Positions 16,275-23,643 are shown, counted from the stretch's first letter. The stretch is DNA of 24,646 bases from Clostridia bacterium (GCA_030536675.1 JAUNPM010000003.1:1-24646); one strand, 5' to 3'. Program-made: numbers and translations. Notes: generated by a model not told the origin, from the sequence alone.

Positions 16275-16967
16275 TTAAACACTCATTTTTGACTGTATTT
16301 CCTCTTTATCCGCATTTTCCGTGCTTCCGCTCATAATTATCTCACCCTTATCCATAAGATAAAATTCATCTGCAACGTCTAGCACAAAGTCCAAATACTG
16401 TTCAACAATAAGAATTGATATACCCGTCCATTCATTTATTTTTTTTATTGCATATCCAATATCCTCAATAATTGACGGCTGAATACCCTCCGTAGGCTCA
16501 TCGAGAATAAGGAGCTTAGGCTCTGAAGCAAGGGCTCTTGCAATTGCAAGCTGCTGCTGCTGACCTCCCGAAAGATCTCCTCCCTTTCTTAAGGCAAATT
16601 TTGAAATAACGGGAAAGAGAGATATAACATTATCGGGTATCTTTGCCTTGCCCCCTTTAATTGTTAAGCCCAGCTTTAAATTTTCCTCCACAGTCATTTG
16701 AGGAAAAATATCTCTGCCTTGGGGCACGTATCCAATACCCAGTTTTGCTCTTTCATAGGGCTTGCACTTTATCATTTCATATCCGTCAAATTTTATTGAC
16801 CCCTTTGGAGTTTTTGTAAGCCCCATTATTGATTTAAGAGTTGTGGATTTCCCTACGCCGTTTCTTCCTATAAGAGCAACAATTTTCCCCTTAGGCACAT
16901 TCAGTGTTAAATCATTTATTATTTTACTGTCCCCGTAATAAGAATCAAGTCCGCTGATTTTAAGCAT
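16275..16967 (-). CDS. urtE: urea ABC transporter ATPase UrtE
   Basis: Second ATPase of a urea/short-chain-amide importer of the branched-chain amino acid (HAAT) type; LivF-like. I start at ATG 16965-16967 after GGTGG, giving 230 residues. Walker A GRNGVGKST at 34-42, Q-loop in YVPQGRDIFP, signature LSGGQQQQ, Walker B LLILDEPTEGIQPS, and H-loop replaced by the usual Gln of this group (VEQYLDF). EGIQPS and LSGGQQQQLAIARAL are the residues that mark UrtE rather than LivF. It overlaps urtD by eight bases, so the two are translationally coupled. Confidence 0.93.
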   Translation of the reverse strand: MLKISGLDSYYGDSKIINDLTLNVPKGKIVALIGRNGVGKSTTLKSIMGLTKTPKGSIKFDGYEMIKCKPYERAKLGIGYVPQGRDIFPQMTVEENLKLGLTIKGGKAKIPDNVISLFPVISKFALRKGGDLSGGQQQQLAIARALASEPKLLILDEPTEGIQPSIIEDIGYAIKKINEWTGISILIVEQYLDFVLDVADEFYLMDKGEIIMSGSTENADKEEIQSKMSV

Positions 16968-17733
16968 TTCTTTCACCACCTCTGCCAAGATATACCTTCT
17001 GCACGGTTTCGTCACTTAATACGGCGTCTACACTGCCTTCCGTAAGCACCTTACCCTCGTGCATTACCGTTACTCTGTCGGAATACATTTTTACAAATTC
17101 CATATCGTGCTCTACTACAATAACAGTACAGCTTTCCTGTATTTTTTTTAGTATCTCACCTGTTTTATATGTTTCGGGCTTACCCATACCCGCAACTGGC
17201 TCGTCAAGCATAATTATCTTAGGTCTCTGCACAAGGAGCATACCTATTTCAAGCCATTGCTTCTGCCCGTGAGCGAGATTTTTTGCTGTAACGTTTTTCT
17301 TGTCCTTAAGATCTATCATATCAAGTATCTCATCAATTCTTTCAAGGTCACTTTCAGATGCCTTTGCAAAAATAGACTCTATTACCTTTCTTCCGTTTTT
17401 AAGAGAAAGCTCCATATTTTCCTGAACGGTCAAATTAACAAATACCGAAGGCACCTGAAACTTTCTGCCTATTCCAAGCCCCACTATTTTGTATTCCTTT
17501 GTTCCCGTAAGCTGTATGCTTTTTCCTTCCGAAGGATAATACATTACCTTGCCTGCTGTAGGTTTTGTTTTGCCGCATATAATATCCAGAAGCGTCGTCT
17601 TTCCCGCACCGTTCGGACCTATGAAAAAATGTATGGTATTTTCCTTCACATCAATATCCACATCAGTCAATGCCTTAAATCCGTCAAATGAAACGGAAAT
17701 TTTATCCAGTCTTAAAATAGTTCTCTCCGACAT
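16960..17733 (-). CDS. urtD: urea ABC transporter ATPase UrtD
   Basis: First ATPase of the importer, LivG-like. 257 residues. Walker A GPNGAGKTT at 39-47, signature variant LAHGQKQWLEIGMLL (characteristic of UrtD), Walker B IIMLDEPVAGM, H-loop VEHDMEFV. Its ATG shares one base with the urtC stop (TAATG), and its end overlaps urtE by eight bases. Cytoplasmic; pairs with UrtE under the UrtB-UrtC membrane dimer. Confidence 0.93.
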   Translation of the reverse strand: MSERTILRLDKISVSFDGFKALTDVDIDVKENTIHFFIGPNGAGKTTLLDIICGKTKPTAGKVMYYPSEGKSIQLTGTKEYKIVGLGIGRKFQVPSVFVNLTVQENMELSLKNGRKVIESIFAKASESDLERIDEILDMIDLKDKKNVTAKNLAHGQKQWLEIGMLLVQRPKIIMLDEPVAGMGKPETYKTGEILKKIQESCTVIVVEHDMEFVKMYSDRVTVMHEGKVLTEGSVDAVLSDETVQKVYLGRGGERNA

Positions 17734-18803
17734 TACGCAGCACTTCCTTCCTTTGATTTAAGGGCTGTAAGCCTTTGAAAAGCGTCGGATACAAAGCCCA
17801 CGATACCTCTTCTGAAAAACAATATTACAACAGTAAAGAATATACCTATTATGTACTGCCACATATCGGGAAAAGCCGAACTTATGCCGAATTCACAGCC
17901 TGAAACAAGTATTGCGCCTATAACAGCCCCTATAAGAGAGCCTCTTCCGCCTACTGCGACCCATATTATCATTGATACGGAAAATGAAATAGTCATTTCC
18001 GATGTTGATATTGAATTGTTCAGATTTACATAAATCGCCCCCGCAGCAGCTGCAAAAATTGCTGAAAGCACATATATAAAAGTTTTAAAGCTGCTTACAC
18101 AATAGCCTGAAAAATGAGTTCTGTTTTCACCGTCCCTTATGGCAATAAGTATTTTGCCGAATTTCGTGCCCAGTAAAAACGTTGACAAAGCATAAACAAG
18201 CACAAGCGCGGCAAGAGCAGCATAAAACAAAATTTTAATATTTGTACTGTCATAATATGAGCCTATTATCGTGTCAATTCCCGTAATACCGTTTGTACCG
18301 TTTGTATAAGGCTGTAAGCCGTTAAACAAAGTATACATAGCCCAAGTAAGAGCTTGAGAAATAATTGAGAAATACACACCTCTTACTCTGTTTTTAAACG
18401 TAAAATATCCTATAAGTGCCGCAAGAAGCCCCGGCACGACCAAAATTAAAATAAGAGAAACAGGCAGATTTAAAAACGGCTTCCAAAACCAGGGTAATTC
18501 AGTAAAACCGCCTCTTTGCATAAAGTCTGTTATTTTTCCTCCTGTTTTCTGCATAAGCAGATACATAGCCATACCATATCCGCCAAGGCAAAAATAGATA
18601 CCGTGTCCAAGGCTGAGTATGCCCGTATATCCCCATATCAGGTCAAGACCTATGGCTACTATGGCAAATGTAATGTATCTTCCGTATCTTACGATGCTTG
18701 AAGATTTCAAAAGCCCAATATCCGCAAAAAGAGGTATTAAAGCAAGCAAAATTACTATTATTGTAAAAACAATATTTTTTGTATTTTTCTTTAAAAAGCT
18801 CAT
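17733..18803 (-). CDS. urtC: urea ABC transporter permease UrtC
   Basis: LivM-like inner-membrane permease, 356 residues, about nine or ten hydrophobic segments. Recognised from LIWGYTGILSLGHGIYFCLGGYGMAMYL (core GYTGILSLGHGIYFCLGGY) and AVGGRGSLIGAVIGA, the coupling-region motif. FWKPFLNLP resembles UrtC of other bacteria. AGGGAGG precedes the ATG; it is 12 bases after urtB and overlaps urtD by one base. Confidence 0.92.
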   Translation of the reverse strand: MSFLKKNTKNIVFTIIVILLALIPLFADIGLLKSSSIVRYGRYITFAIVAIGLDLIWGYTGILSLGHGIYFCLGGYGMAMYLLMQKTGGKITDFMQRGGFTELPWFWKPFLNLPVSLILILVVPGLLAALIGYFTFKNRVRGVYFSIISQALTWAMYTLFNGLQPYTNGTNGITGIDTIIGSYYDSTNIKILFYAALAALVLVYALSTFLLGTKFGKILIAIRDGENRTHFSGYCVSSFKTFIYVLSAIFAAAAGAIYVNLNNSISTSEMTISFSVSMIIWVAVGGRGSLIGAVIGAILVSGCEFGISSAFPDMWQYIIGIFFTVVILFFRRGIVGFVSDAFQRLTALKSKEGSAA

Positions 18804-18815
18804 AATATTACCTCC

Positions 18816-19715
18816 CTATTCATCAAGTGATCTGCTCTTTATGGCAAAAAGCCCCTGTGGCTTCCACTGTAAGAAAACGATCACAAGAATAAGCACAAGG
18901 AACTTGGCAATTGAAGCTGATGTCAGTGTTTCAAGTGTAATATTTGAAATACCTATAACTCCTGCCCCCGTAAACGTACCTATCAGCTTGCCTACGCCTC
19001 CAAGCACAACAACCATAAATGTATCAACAATGTACTTTGTGCCAAGTGTTGAATCAATAGAGAACAGCAGTGAAATAGAACAGCCTGCAATTCCCGCAAG
19101 TCCCGAACCTATGCCAAATGTAACACAATCCATAACCTTTGTATTTATGCCAAGACACTGTGCCATACTTCTGTTCTGCATTGTCGCTCTCATTCTTGCA
19201 CCAAAGGAAGTTTTATACATTAATAACCATATTCCCAAAAGACATATGACCATTACAAAAATTATGAATAAACGTACATATGAAAAACTTGTTGTGCCTC
19301 CTATGCTTCCCTGTAAAAAGCTTGGAGCCTTAACGTTTACGGGCTGTGCGCCGAATATTGAACGTGCCGCCTGCTGAAGCACAAGAGAAACGCCCCACGT
19401 TGCAAGCAAACTGTCTATTTCTCTTCCGTAAAGCCTTGATATTACAAGCCTTTCAAGTATAACTCCTATTAAAAAAGCCACACCAAACGAAACAAATAAC
19501 GAAACTATATAATAAAGGTCAAAAAAACTTTCAGGCAGATTTTTGCTGAAAATATCCTGCACCACATATGTTGTATATGCTCCTATCATAATAAACTCAC
19601 CGTGAGCCATATTGATTACACGCATAAGACCAAATGTGATAGCAAGCCCCAATGCCGTAAGCAGCAATATTGAAGATGTACTTATACCATTAAATATCAT
19701 AGTTGCTATATCCAT
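18816..19715 (-). CDS. urtB: urea ABC transporter permease UrtB
   Basis: LivH-like permease, 299 residues, about eight hydrophobic segments. Family motifs: GLAITFGLMRVINMAHGEF (HGE being the key triplet), SLLATWGVSLVLQQAARSIFG (core LLATWGVSLVLQQ), and VVVLGGVGKLIGTFTGA. The LLATWGVSL text is typical of UrtB. The short periplasmic insert seen in some cyanobacterial UrtB is lacking, which is normal for Firmicutes. AAAGGAAG precedes the start. Separated from urtA by 73 bases containing a GC-rich hairpin. Confidence 0.92.
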   Translation of the reverse strand: MDIATMIFNGISTSSILLLTALGLAITFGLMRVINMAHGEFIMIGAYTTYVVQDIFSKNLPESFFDLYYIVSLFVSFGVAFLIGVILERLVISRLYGREIDSLLATWGVSLVLQQAARSIFGAQPVNVKAPSFLQGSIGGTTSFSYVRLFIIFVMVICLLGIWLLMYKTSFGARMRATMQNRSMAQCLGINTKVMDCVTFGIGSGLAGIAGCSISLLFSIDSTLGTKYIVDTFMVVVLGGVGKLIGTFTGAGVIGISNITLETLTSASIAKFLVLILVIVFLQWKPQGLFAIKSRSLDE

Positions 19716-19740
19716 ACTGTCACTTCCTTTACAATATAAA

Positions 19741-19765
19741 CGGGCGGCAGTAACAATGCCGCCCG
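19741..19765 (-). terminator. intercistronic hairpin between urtA and urtB
   Basis: CGGGCGGCA (19741-19749), a seven-base loop, and its perfect complement (19757-19765), followed on the minus strand by TTTATATTG. GC-rich in an AT-rich genome. It probably acts as a partial terminator or 3'-end protector that keeps the binding-protein message in excess of the permease genes. Confidence 0.65.
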
Positions 19766-19788
19766 CAAATCATTGATCAAACAAATTT

Positions 19789-21042
19789 TTATTCCAGAGG
19801 CTGTAAATTTGCAGCTACAGCCCAATCATATGTAGTTAAATAAGGATCAGGCTCCACAGGTGCGTCCGTTGCCTTAACTTCATTAATTGTACCGTCAGCA
19901 GAGATCTTACCTATTCTTACGGTTTTTGAAATGTGCTGATTTTCCGCATTTACAACGACCTTTCCTTCGGGAGCTTGGAATTCAATACCTCCCGCAGCTG
20001 CCTTTACTGCGTCCACATCAAAACTTCCTGCCGCTTCGCAGGCAGCCTTCCATAAATAAACACCTATATATGCCGCTTCAACAGGGTCAGATGTAACTCT
20101 GTCCTCACCGAACTTAGCCTTATATGCCGCTACAAACTTTTCATTTTCGGGAGTATCTGTTGTCATATAATAATTCCAGGCTACAAGATGACCGTCCAAA
20201 AGATTTGCACCTATTGAATTTACTTCCTCCTCTGCAATAGAGAAAGACATTGTCATTACATCGTCTGAACTTACACCTGCGTCTGCAAGCTGCTTAAAGA
20301 AGGCTACGTTTGAATCACCGTTTAATGTATTTATTACAACATCGGGCTGCTTTGACTTAATATCCGCAATTATCGTCTGGAAATCAGTATGCCCCATTGG
20401 CACATACTGCTCTGCAACCGTTTCAAGTCCCAACGCTGATATTTGAGCCTTTGCTATCATATTTGCAGTCTGTGGGAACACATAGTCTGAACCCAAAAGA
20501 TAGAACGTCTTATATCCCATATCCTCTGCACAATATTCAATAGCGGGAACAGCCTGCTGATTAGGAGCAGCACCCATATACATAATGTTAGGTGATGACT
20601 CCATACCCTCATACTGAACGGGATACCAAAGCAATGCATTGTTTCCCTCAACAACAGGCTTAACAGCCTTTCTTGAAGCTGATGTCCAGCAGCCGAAAAT
20701 CGTTGCCACCTCGTCGTCCTGAATCAATTTCTGTGCCTTTTCCGCAAACTTTGAAGGCTCTGAAGCACCGTCCTCTTCAACGGCTTCTATCTGCTTGCCA
20801 AGCACGCCGCCTGCTGCATTTATTTCCTCAATTGCAAGAAGCTCCGCATCTCTTACGGAAGTTTCCGAAATTGCCATTGTTCCTGAAAGGGAATGTAACA
20901 AACCTACCTTTACGGTTTCTCCGTCAGCTGATTCACTTCCGCCTTCACCGCCTGAGCTGTTGCCGCCGCAGGCACTCATTGAAACAGCAGTTACAATACC
21001 TGCCGTAATTAACGCTAATTTTTTTAATAACTTACACTTCAT
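19789..21042 (-). CDS. urtA: urea/short-chain amide ABC transporter substrate-binding lipoprotein UrtA
   Basis: Extracytoplasmic receptor that captures urea (or a related amide such as formamide or acetamide) for the UrtBC permease. 417 residues. Lipoprotein signal: MKCKLLKKLALITAG then SMSAC with lipid-modified Cys25 and a Gly/Ser-rich linker. Mature motifs VKVGLLHSLSGTMAISE, FGCWTSASRKAV, LLWYPVQYEGME, and the C-terminal DPYLTTYDWA match UrtA and the related FmdD group. Start ATG follows AAGGAGG. First gene of urtABCDE; no urease or amidase gene is in the window, so the substrate is inferred from family only. Confidence 0.92.
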   Translation of the reverse strand: MKCKLLKKLALITAGIVTAVSMSACGGNSSGGEGGSESADGETVKVGLLHSLSGTMAISETSVRDAELLAIEEINAAGGVLGKQIEAVEEDGASEPSKFAEKAQKLIQDDEVATIFGCWTSASRKAVKPVVEGNNALLWYPVQYEGMESSPNIMYMGAAPNQQAVPAIEYCAEDMGYKTFYLLGSDYVFPQTANMIAKAQISALGLETVAEQYVPMGHTDFQTIIADIKSKQPDVVINTLNGDSNVAFFKQLADAGVSSDDVMTMSFSIAEEEVNSIGANLLDGHLVAWNYYMTTDTPENEKFVAAYKAKFGEDRVTSDPVEAAYIGVYLWKAACEAAGSFDVDAVKAAAGGIEFQAPEGKVVVNAENQHISKTVRIGKISADGTINEVKATDAPVEPDPYLTTYDWAVAANLQPLE

Positions 21043-21064
21043 CTTATTTTCCTCCTTTTATCGA

Positions 21065-21114
21065 ACAAAAAAGGCGTTTAAATTATATCATTACGATATA
21101 ACTTAAACACCCTT
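21065..21114 (-). terminator. attenuator-like terminator in the urtA leader
   Basis: In the transcript, the arm from 21095-21114 pairs with that from 21071-21089 around a five-base loop (about 18 pairs with one bulge and two non-Watson-Crick positions), directly followed by CCTTTTTTGTT. It ends about 25 bases before the urtA ribosome site. An upstream leader segment (21131-21142) can pair with 11 of 12 bases of the first arm (21097-21108), which would make an antiterminator. Confidence 0.65.
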
Positions 21115-21181
21115 GTTTATTCTAAAAATAATTTGAATTATAATACAGGAATCAATTCATAAATTCCATATTATGGTCTTG

Positions 21182-21210
21182 ATTATAGCAATTTTTATGT
21201 TTCTTGTCAA
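21182..21210 (-). promoter_or_regulatory. consensus promoter of urtABCDE
   Basis: TTGACA (21205-21210 on the minus strand), exactly 17 bases, TATAAT (21182-21187) with TGC before it. The best promoter in the window. It gives a leader of about 133 bases. Confidence 0.88.
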
Positions 21211-21309
21211 CTAATTTTTGAATTTTTTTTATATAAATTATTCACTTTTATATAAAATAACATTTTTCGTCATTAAACTCCCTTTTACGACAATTTTTTC
21301 AAGGCTCCT

Positions 21310-22311
21310 TCACACCTTGCGCCCCACGCTTTTTCTTTCAACGATTTCCGCCTTCACTACAACACCGTTTTCAACGCTGTTCCCCTCTATAATGTCACTT
21401 AATATTGTCGCACACAGCTGCCCCTGCAATTCGGGCTTGTTTTCTATTGTTGTAAGCTCAGGCTCGCAAATTATTGTTTCACGGCAGTTGTTGCAGCCTG
21501 TCACCGCAACATCTTCTGGTATACATAATCCCAGCTCCTTAAATCTTTTCATTACTCCTATTGCCGTAATATCCTCACCGCATACGACGCCGTCAAATTT
21601 ACAGCCCTTTTCCATTATTATGTCTGCGGCTCTTCGTCCCCCCTCCAAGCCGTATTCCGTTTCTATTATCCTTTCATCACTGTCCAAAACATTTCGCAGC
21701 TTAAGCGCCTCCTTAAAGCCGCTTGCTTTAATGTCAGCAGACGGTGTATCCATATCGTGAACATAAAACAATTCCCTATATCCCCTGTCAAAAAGATGAT
21801 CCGTCATTTCACGTATAGACCCTCTGTCGTCCACCATAACACTTCTGAAATTTTTGTACGGCAAACTTCCGTTTGCAATAACAACGGGAATATCACTTAA
21901 AAGAGCAATGTTTTCCTCCGTATCTATAATGTTTGCAAAAACCGAACCAATAAGCACGATCCCGTCAACCTGCTTTTCCGCAAGTATTTTAACATACCTT
22001 GCACATTCCTCGGCGGAATTTCCTATATTGCATACTGTAACATTGTAGCCCTTTTTACTGAATATTCTTTCAATTATATATATTGTCTTGGCATAATGAG
22101 GCACTCTTACGTCCACAGTAAGCACCGCAATGCTTTTCATTGTCTTTGTTACCATACCCCTTGCTATGGCGCTTGGCTTGTAATTATATTTTTTTAATAC
22201 CTCTTCAACTCTCTTTTTGACCTCAGGATTTACATTAGTCTTTTTGTTTATAACTCTTGAAACCGTTGAAATCGAAGTACCCGCTTCTCTTGCTATGTCA
22301 TATATGTTCAT
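21310..22311 (-). CDS. LacI-family transcriptional regulator
   Basis: 333 residues from ATG 22309-22311 (GGGAG eight bases upstream; a GTG three codons earlier is too close). The N-terminal helix-turn-helix NIYDIAREAGTSISTVSRVINK (core AREAGTSISTVSRVIN) and hinge helix YKPSAIARGMV are classic LacI/CcpA/PurR. A periplasmic-binding-protein-like effector domain follows from about residue 60 (SIAVLTVDV) to the end (TTIENKPELQGQL). The effector is unknown. It lies just upstream of urtA in the same direction, but urtA has its own strong promoter and no copy of the palindrome seen at 22372 was found there. The attenuator before urtA would also end lacI read-through. Confidence 0.93.
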   Translation of the reverse strand: MNIYDIAREAGTSISTVSRVINKKTNVNPEVKKRVEEVLKKYNYKPSAIARGMVTKTMKSIAVLTVDVRVPHYAKTIYIIERIFSKKGYNVTVCNIGNSAEECARYVKILAEKQVDGIVLIGSVFANIIDTEENIALLSDIPVVIANGSLPYKNFRSVMVDDRGSIREMTDHLFDRGYRELFYVHDMDTPSADIKASGFKEALKLRNVLDSDERIIETEYGLEGGRRAADIIMEKGCKFDGVVCGEDITAIGVMKRFKELGLCIPEDVAVTGCNNCRETIICEPELTTIENKPELQGQLCATILSDIIEGNSVENGVVVKAEIVERKSVGRKV

Positions 22312-22336
22312 ATGTATCACTCCCTGTCATAATTTA

Positions 22337-22365
22337 AATATAACATATAAAACAGCAAATTTCAA
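22337..22365 (-). promoter_or_regulatory. promoter of the LacI-family gene
   Basis: TTGAAA (22360-22365 on the minus strand), a 17-base spacer, TATATT (22337-22342) with TG upstream. Confidence 0.6.
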
Positions 22366-22371
22366 GAGAAA

Positions 22372-22381
22372 AAAGCGCTTT
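22372..22381. promoter_or_regulatory. LacI/CcpA-type operator
   Basis: AAAGCGCTTT, a perfect 10-base palindrome with the central CG typical of LacI-family operators. On the minus strand TGAAAGCGCTTTTT fits the cre consensus at 12 of 14 positions. It sits just upstream of the gene's -35, which suggests autoregulation or CcpA control. Bases 22382-22540 to its right show nothing further. Confidence 0.6.
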
Positions 22382-22540
22382 CACAACTCCAAAACCCAAA
22401 ATATAAACAGCTTACCCACTTTATCAGTATGCTTTATAAACATTTAATTATATGTGTTAAATAATTCCTTTATTACATCTTATCAAAAATCCTGCTTTAG
22501 GCTTTTACTGAAAATGCTTATTAGATAATTTATGCAAAAA

Positions 22541-22575
22541 AATATTTGATGTGGTCCCAAACCACATCAAATATT
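22541..22575 (-). terminator. intrinsic terminator of perR
   Basis: Perfect 14-base arms, AATATTTGATGTGG (22541-22554) and complement (22562-22575), seven-base loop, followed on the minus strand by TTTTTTGC. It is 12 bases past the perR stop. Confidence 0.88.
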
Positions 22576-22586
22576 AAATACCCCTT

Positions 22587-23006
22587 TTAATCCTCACCTT
22601 GGCAATTCTTGCATATACCATAAAAATTAACATCAAAAGAATCAATTTTGAAATTCGATAACTCCTGCAGCTCACTTATATTTTTATCAATGTCCACATC
22701 ACCGTAATAATCATATACATTATGACACTTTTTGCATATAACGTGGGCATGGCGGCTTGTGTCTGCATCATAACGATTACTGTCCTCACTCACATTAAAC
22801 TCTCTTACAAGATTCACATCTCTGAGTGACGCAACGGTTTTATACACTGTTGCAAGGCTCATTGTGGGAAACTCATCTTTAAGATCATTGTATATTGTTT
22901 CGACAGTAGGGTGGCTTCCTGTATTCATTAGATAAGTATATATTGCCAAACGCTGTGGAGTTACCTTGAGCTTATTTGCCTTTAAATTTTCCGCAAGCTT
23001 GTTCAT
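22587..23006 (-). CDS. perR: Fur-family peroxide-responsive repressor PerR
   Basis: Metal-dependent repressor inactivated by H2O2 through oxidation of ligand histidines. 139 residues. Winged helix at about 14-70 (TPQRLAIYTYL, then PTMSLATVYKTVASL). Regulatory metal ligands line up with B. subtilis PerR at a constant offset of five: His32, Asp80, His86, His88 and Asp99. Asp at the last position, where Fur has Glu, is the main argument for PerR over Fur or Zur. The structural zinc site is two CxxC pairs, Cys91/Cys94 and Cys132/Cys135. AAAGGAGG precedes the ATG. Monocistronic, with a PerR box in its leader. Confidence 0.9.
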   Translation of the reverse strand: MNKLAENLKANKLKVTPQRLAIYTYLMNTGSHPTVETIYNDLKDEFPTMSLATVYKTVASLRDVNLVREFNVSEDSNRYDADTSRHAHVICKKCHNVYDYYGDVDIDKNISELQELSNFKIDSFDVNFYGICKNCQGED

Positions 23007-23017
23007 AGTATCCTCCT

Positions 23018-23032
23018 TTATAATAATTATTG
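23018..23032. promoter_or_regulatory. PerR box in the perR leader
   Basis: TTATAATAATTATTG matches the PerR consensus TTATAATnATTATAA at all but the last two positions. It lies just downstream of the predicted transcription start and touches the ribosome site, so negative autoregulation is likely. Confidence 0.7.
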
Positions 23033-23039
23033 TTATTTA

Positions 23040-23068
23040 ATAATAATATAAATTTGATATTTTGTCAA
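23040..23068 (-). promoter_or_regulatory. promoter of perR
   Basis: Perfect TTGACA (23063-23068 on the minus strand), a 17-base spacer and TATTAT (23040-23045). Confidence 0.7.
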
Positions 23069-23097
23069 GTCTTTTCATTAATATACCAAAATCTTAA

Positions 23098-23182
23098 TAT
23101 ATTTAACACAAATTATTTTCCACACACCTCTAAGCCTATTCAAATATGCATATTGTCCAAAATTTATAAATCGTTCAAAAAA
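23098..23182. repeat. 85-base direct repeat, copy 1
   Basis: Identical base for base to 23480-23564, same orientation, 382 bases apart. It contains the 12-base palindrome AATATGCATATT. Its right end merges with the A-run that forms the U-tract of the RNA terminator at 23177. No credible open frame. Confidence 0.95.
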
Positions 23183-23213
23183 AATACCGCCTAATCAAAA
23201 GACTAAGCGGTAT
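23177..23213 (-). terminator. intrinsic terminator of the small RNA
   Basis: 13-base arms (23184-23196 and 23201-23213) with two G-U wobbles and a four-base loop, followed on the minus strand by eight T residues. Confidence 0.88.
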
Positions 23214-23337
23214 ACGATAACCAAAGGAATACTTGGCAGCCGCCCCATTCTACTGCATCTCTCGGGTTTCCCCTGTCAAGCCATCGGCGTGTGGACGGGG
23301 GCGAAATTTTCCACCTCAAGTATCCCTATATTATTGT
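23177..23337 (-). ncRNA. structured small RNA candidate, family not assigned
   Basis: A transcript of about 160 bases is framed on the minus strand by a promoter and an intrinsic terminator. It is GC-rich against its surroundings. The core closes with a 10-base stem (23317-23326 with 23226-23235) and an inner CGCCCC/GGGGCG stem (23241-23246 with 23298-23303), with a purine-rich internal loop between. Smaller hairpins (GCC-GAU-GGC; GGG-GAAA-CCC with a GNRA-like loop) lie inside. Overall form and the CUUGAGGUG 5' text recall 6S RNA, but the core is only about 110 bases and lacks the long apical stem, so I do not call it 6S. SRP, RNase P, tmRNA and the common riboswitches do not match. Could also be a riboswitch with its terminator, but perR downstream has its own promoter. 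Confidence 0.6.
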
Positions 23338-23343
23338 ATTTAT

Positions 23344-23371
23344 ATTATATCTCATTTATTTTTTTTGTAAA
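23344..23371 (-). promoter_or_regulatory. promoter of the small RNA
   Basis: TTTACA (23366-23371 on the minus strand), a 16-base spacer and TATAAT (23344-23349), just before the closing stem of the RNA. Confidence 0.6.
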
Positions 23372-23432
23372 GTATTTCTTTATTTTTTAATAGTCGCCCC
23401 CACTCTTTATTATTAATATATTTCAAAATAAA

Positions 23433-23460
23433 AGCACCTAACATCAATCTGTCAAGTGCT
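23433..23460 (-). terminator. second intrinsic terminator, upstream of the small RNA
   Basis: 11-base arms (23433-23443 and 23450-23460) with two wobbles, six-base loop, then TTTTATTTTG on the minus strand. It would end a transcript passing through repeat copy 2 and insulate the small RNA promoter. Confidence 0.7.
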
Positions 23461-23479
23461 CCTATTTCACAACTTCTTT

Positions 23480-23564
23480 TATATTTAACACAAATTATTT
23501 TCCACACACCTCTAAGCCTATTCAAATATGCATATTGTCCAAAATTTATAAATCGTTCAAAAAA
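23480..23564. repeat. 85-base direct repeat, copy 2
   Basis: Exact copy of 23098-23182. To its right on the minus strand CATTGA...TCAATG followed by CTTTTTTG forms a small terminator-like hairpin, so here too the repeat begins at a T-run after a stem, as in copy 1. Confidence 0.95.
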
Positions 23565-23606
23565 GCATTGAAAAAACTTAAAAATCAATGTATAATATAA
23601 AAAGAA

Positions 23607-23632
23607 GGTGATAAGCAAGCTTGCCTATCACC
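23607..23632 (-). terminator. hairpin with U-tract, probable terminator of the secreted-peptide operon
   Basis: 26-base near-perfect palindrome centred on AAGCTT (13-base arms, one mismatched pair). On the minus strand it is followed by TTCTTTTTATATT. Confidence 0.65.
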
Positions 23633-23643
23633 CCTGTGCATAC

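Noticed and set aside
21301..21324. Terminator right after the LacI-family gene
   Set aside because: CAAGG/CCTTG can pair, but the stem is five bases and an A-run, not a T-run, follows on the minus strand.
23060..23069. Spo0A box TTTTGTCAAG upstream of perR
   Set aside because: A near match to TTTTGTCRAA, but it coincides with the reverse of the TTGACA -35 element of perR, which explains it.
23226..23326. T-box, SRP RNA, RNase P or a common riboswitch
   Set aside because: The GAGGTGG and CGUCC pieces faintly recall a T-box, but the conserved T-box core, the SRP GGAAG/AGCAG loop and RNase P core are all missing.
23352..23618. 88-codon open frame on the minus strand across repeat copy 2
   Set aside because: It starts at a TTG inside a hairpin without a ribosome site, runs through the exact repeat, a terminator hairpin and the small RNA promoter, and resembles no protein. 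A shorter internal ATG frame (30 codons) has its AGGAG too far away.
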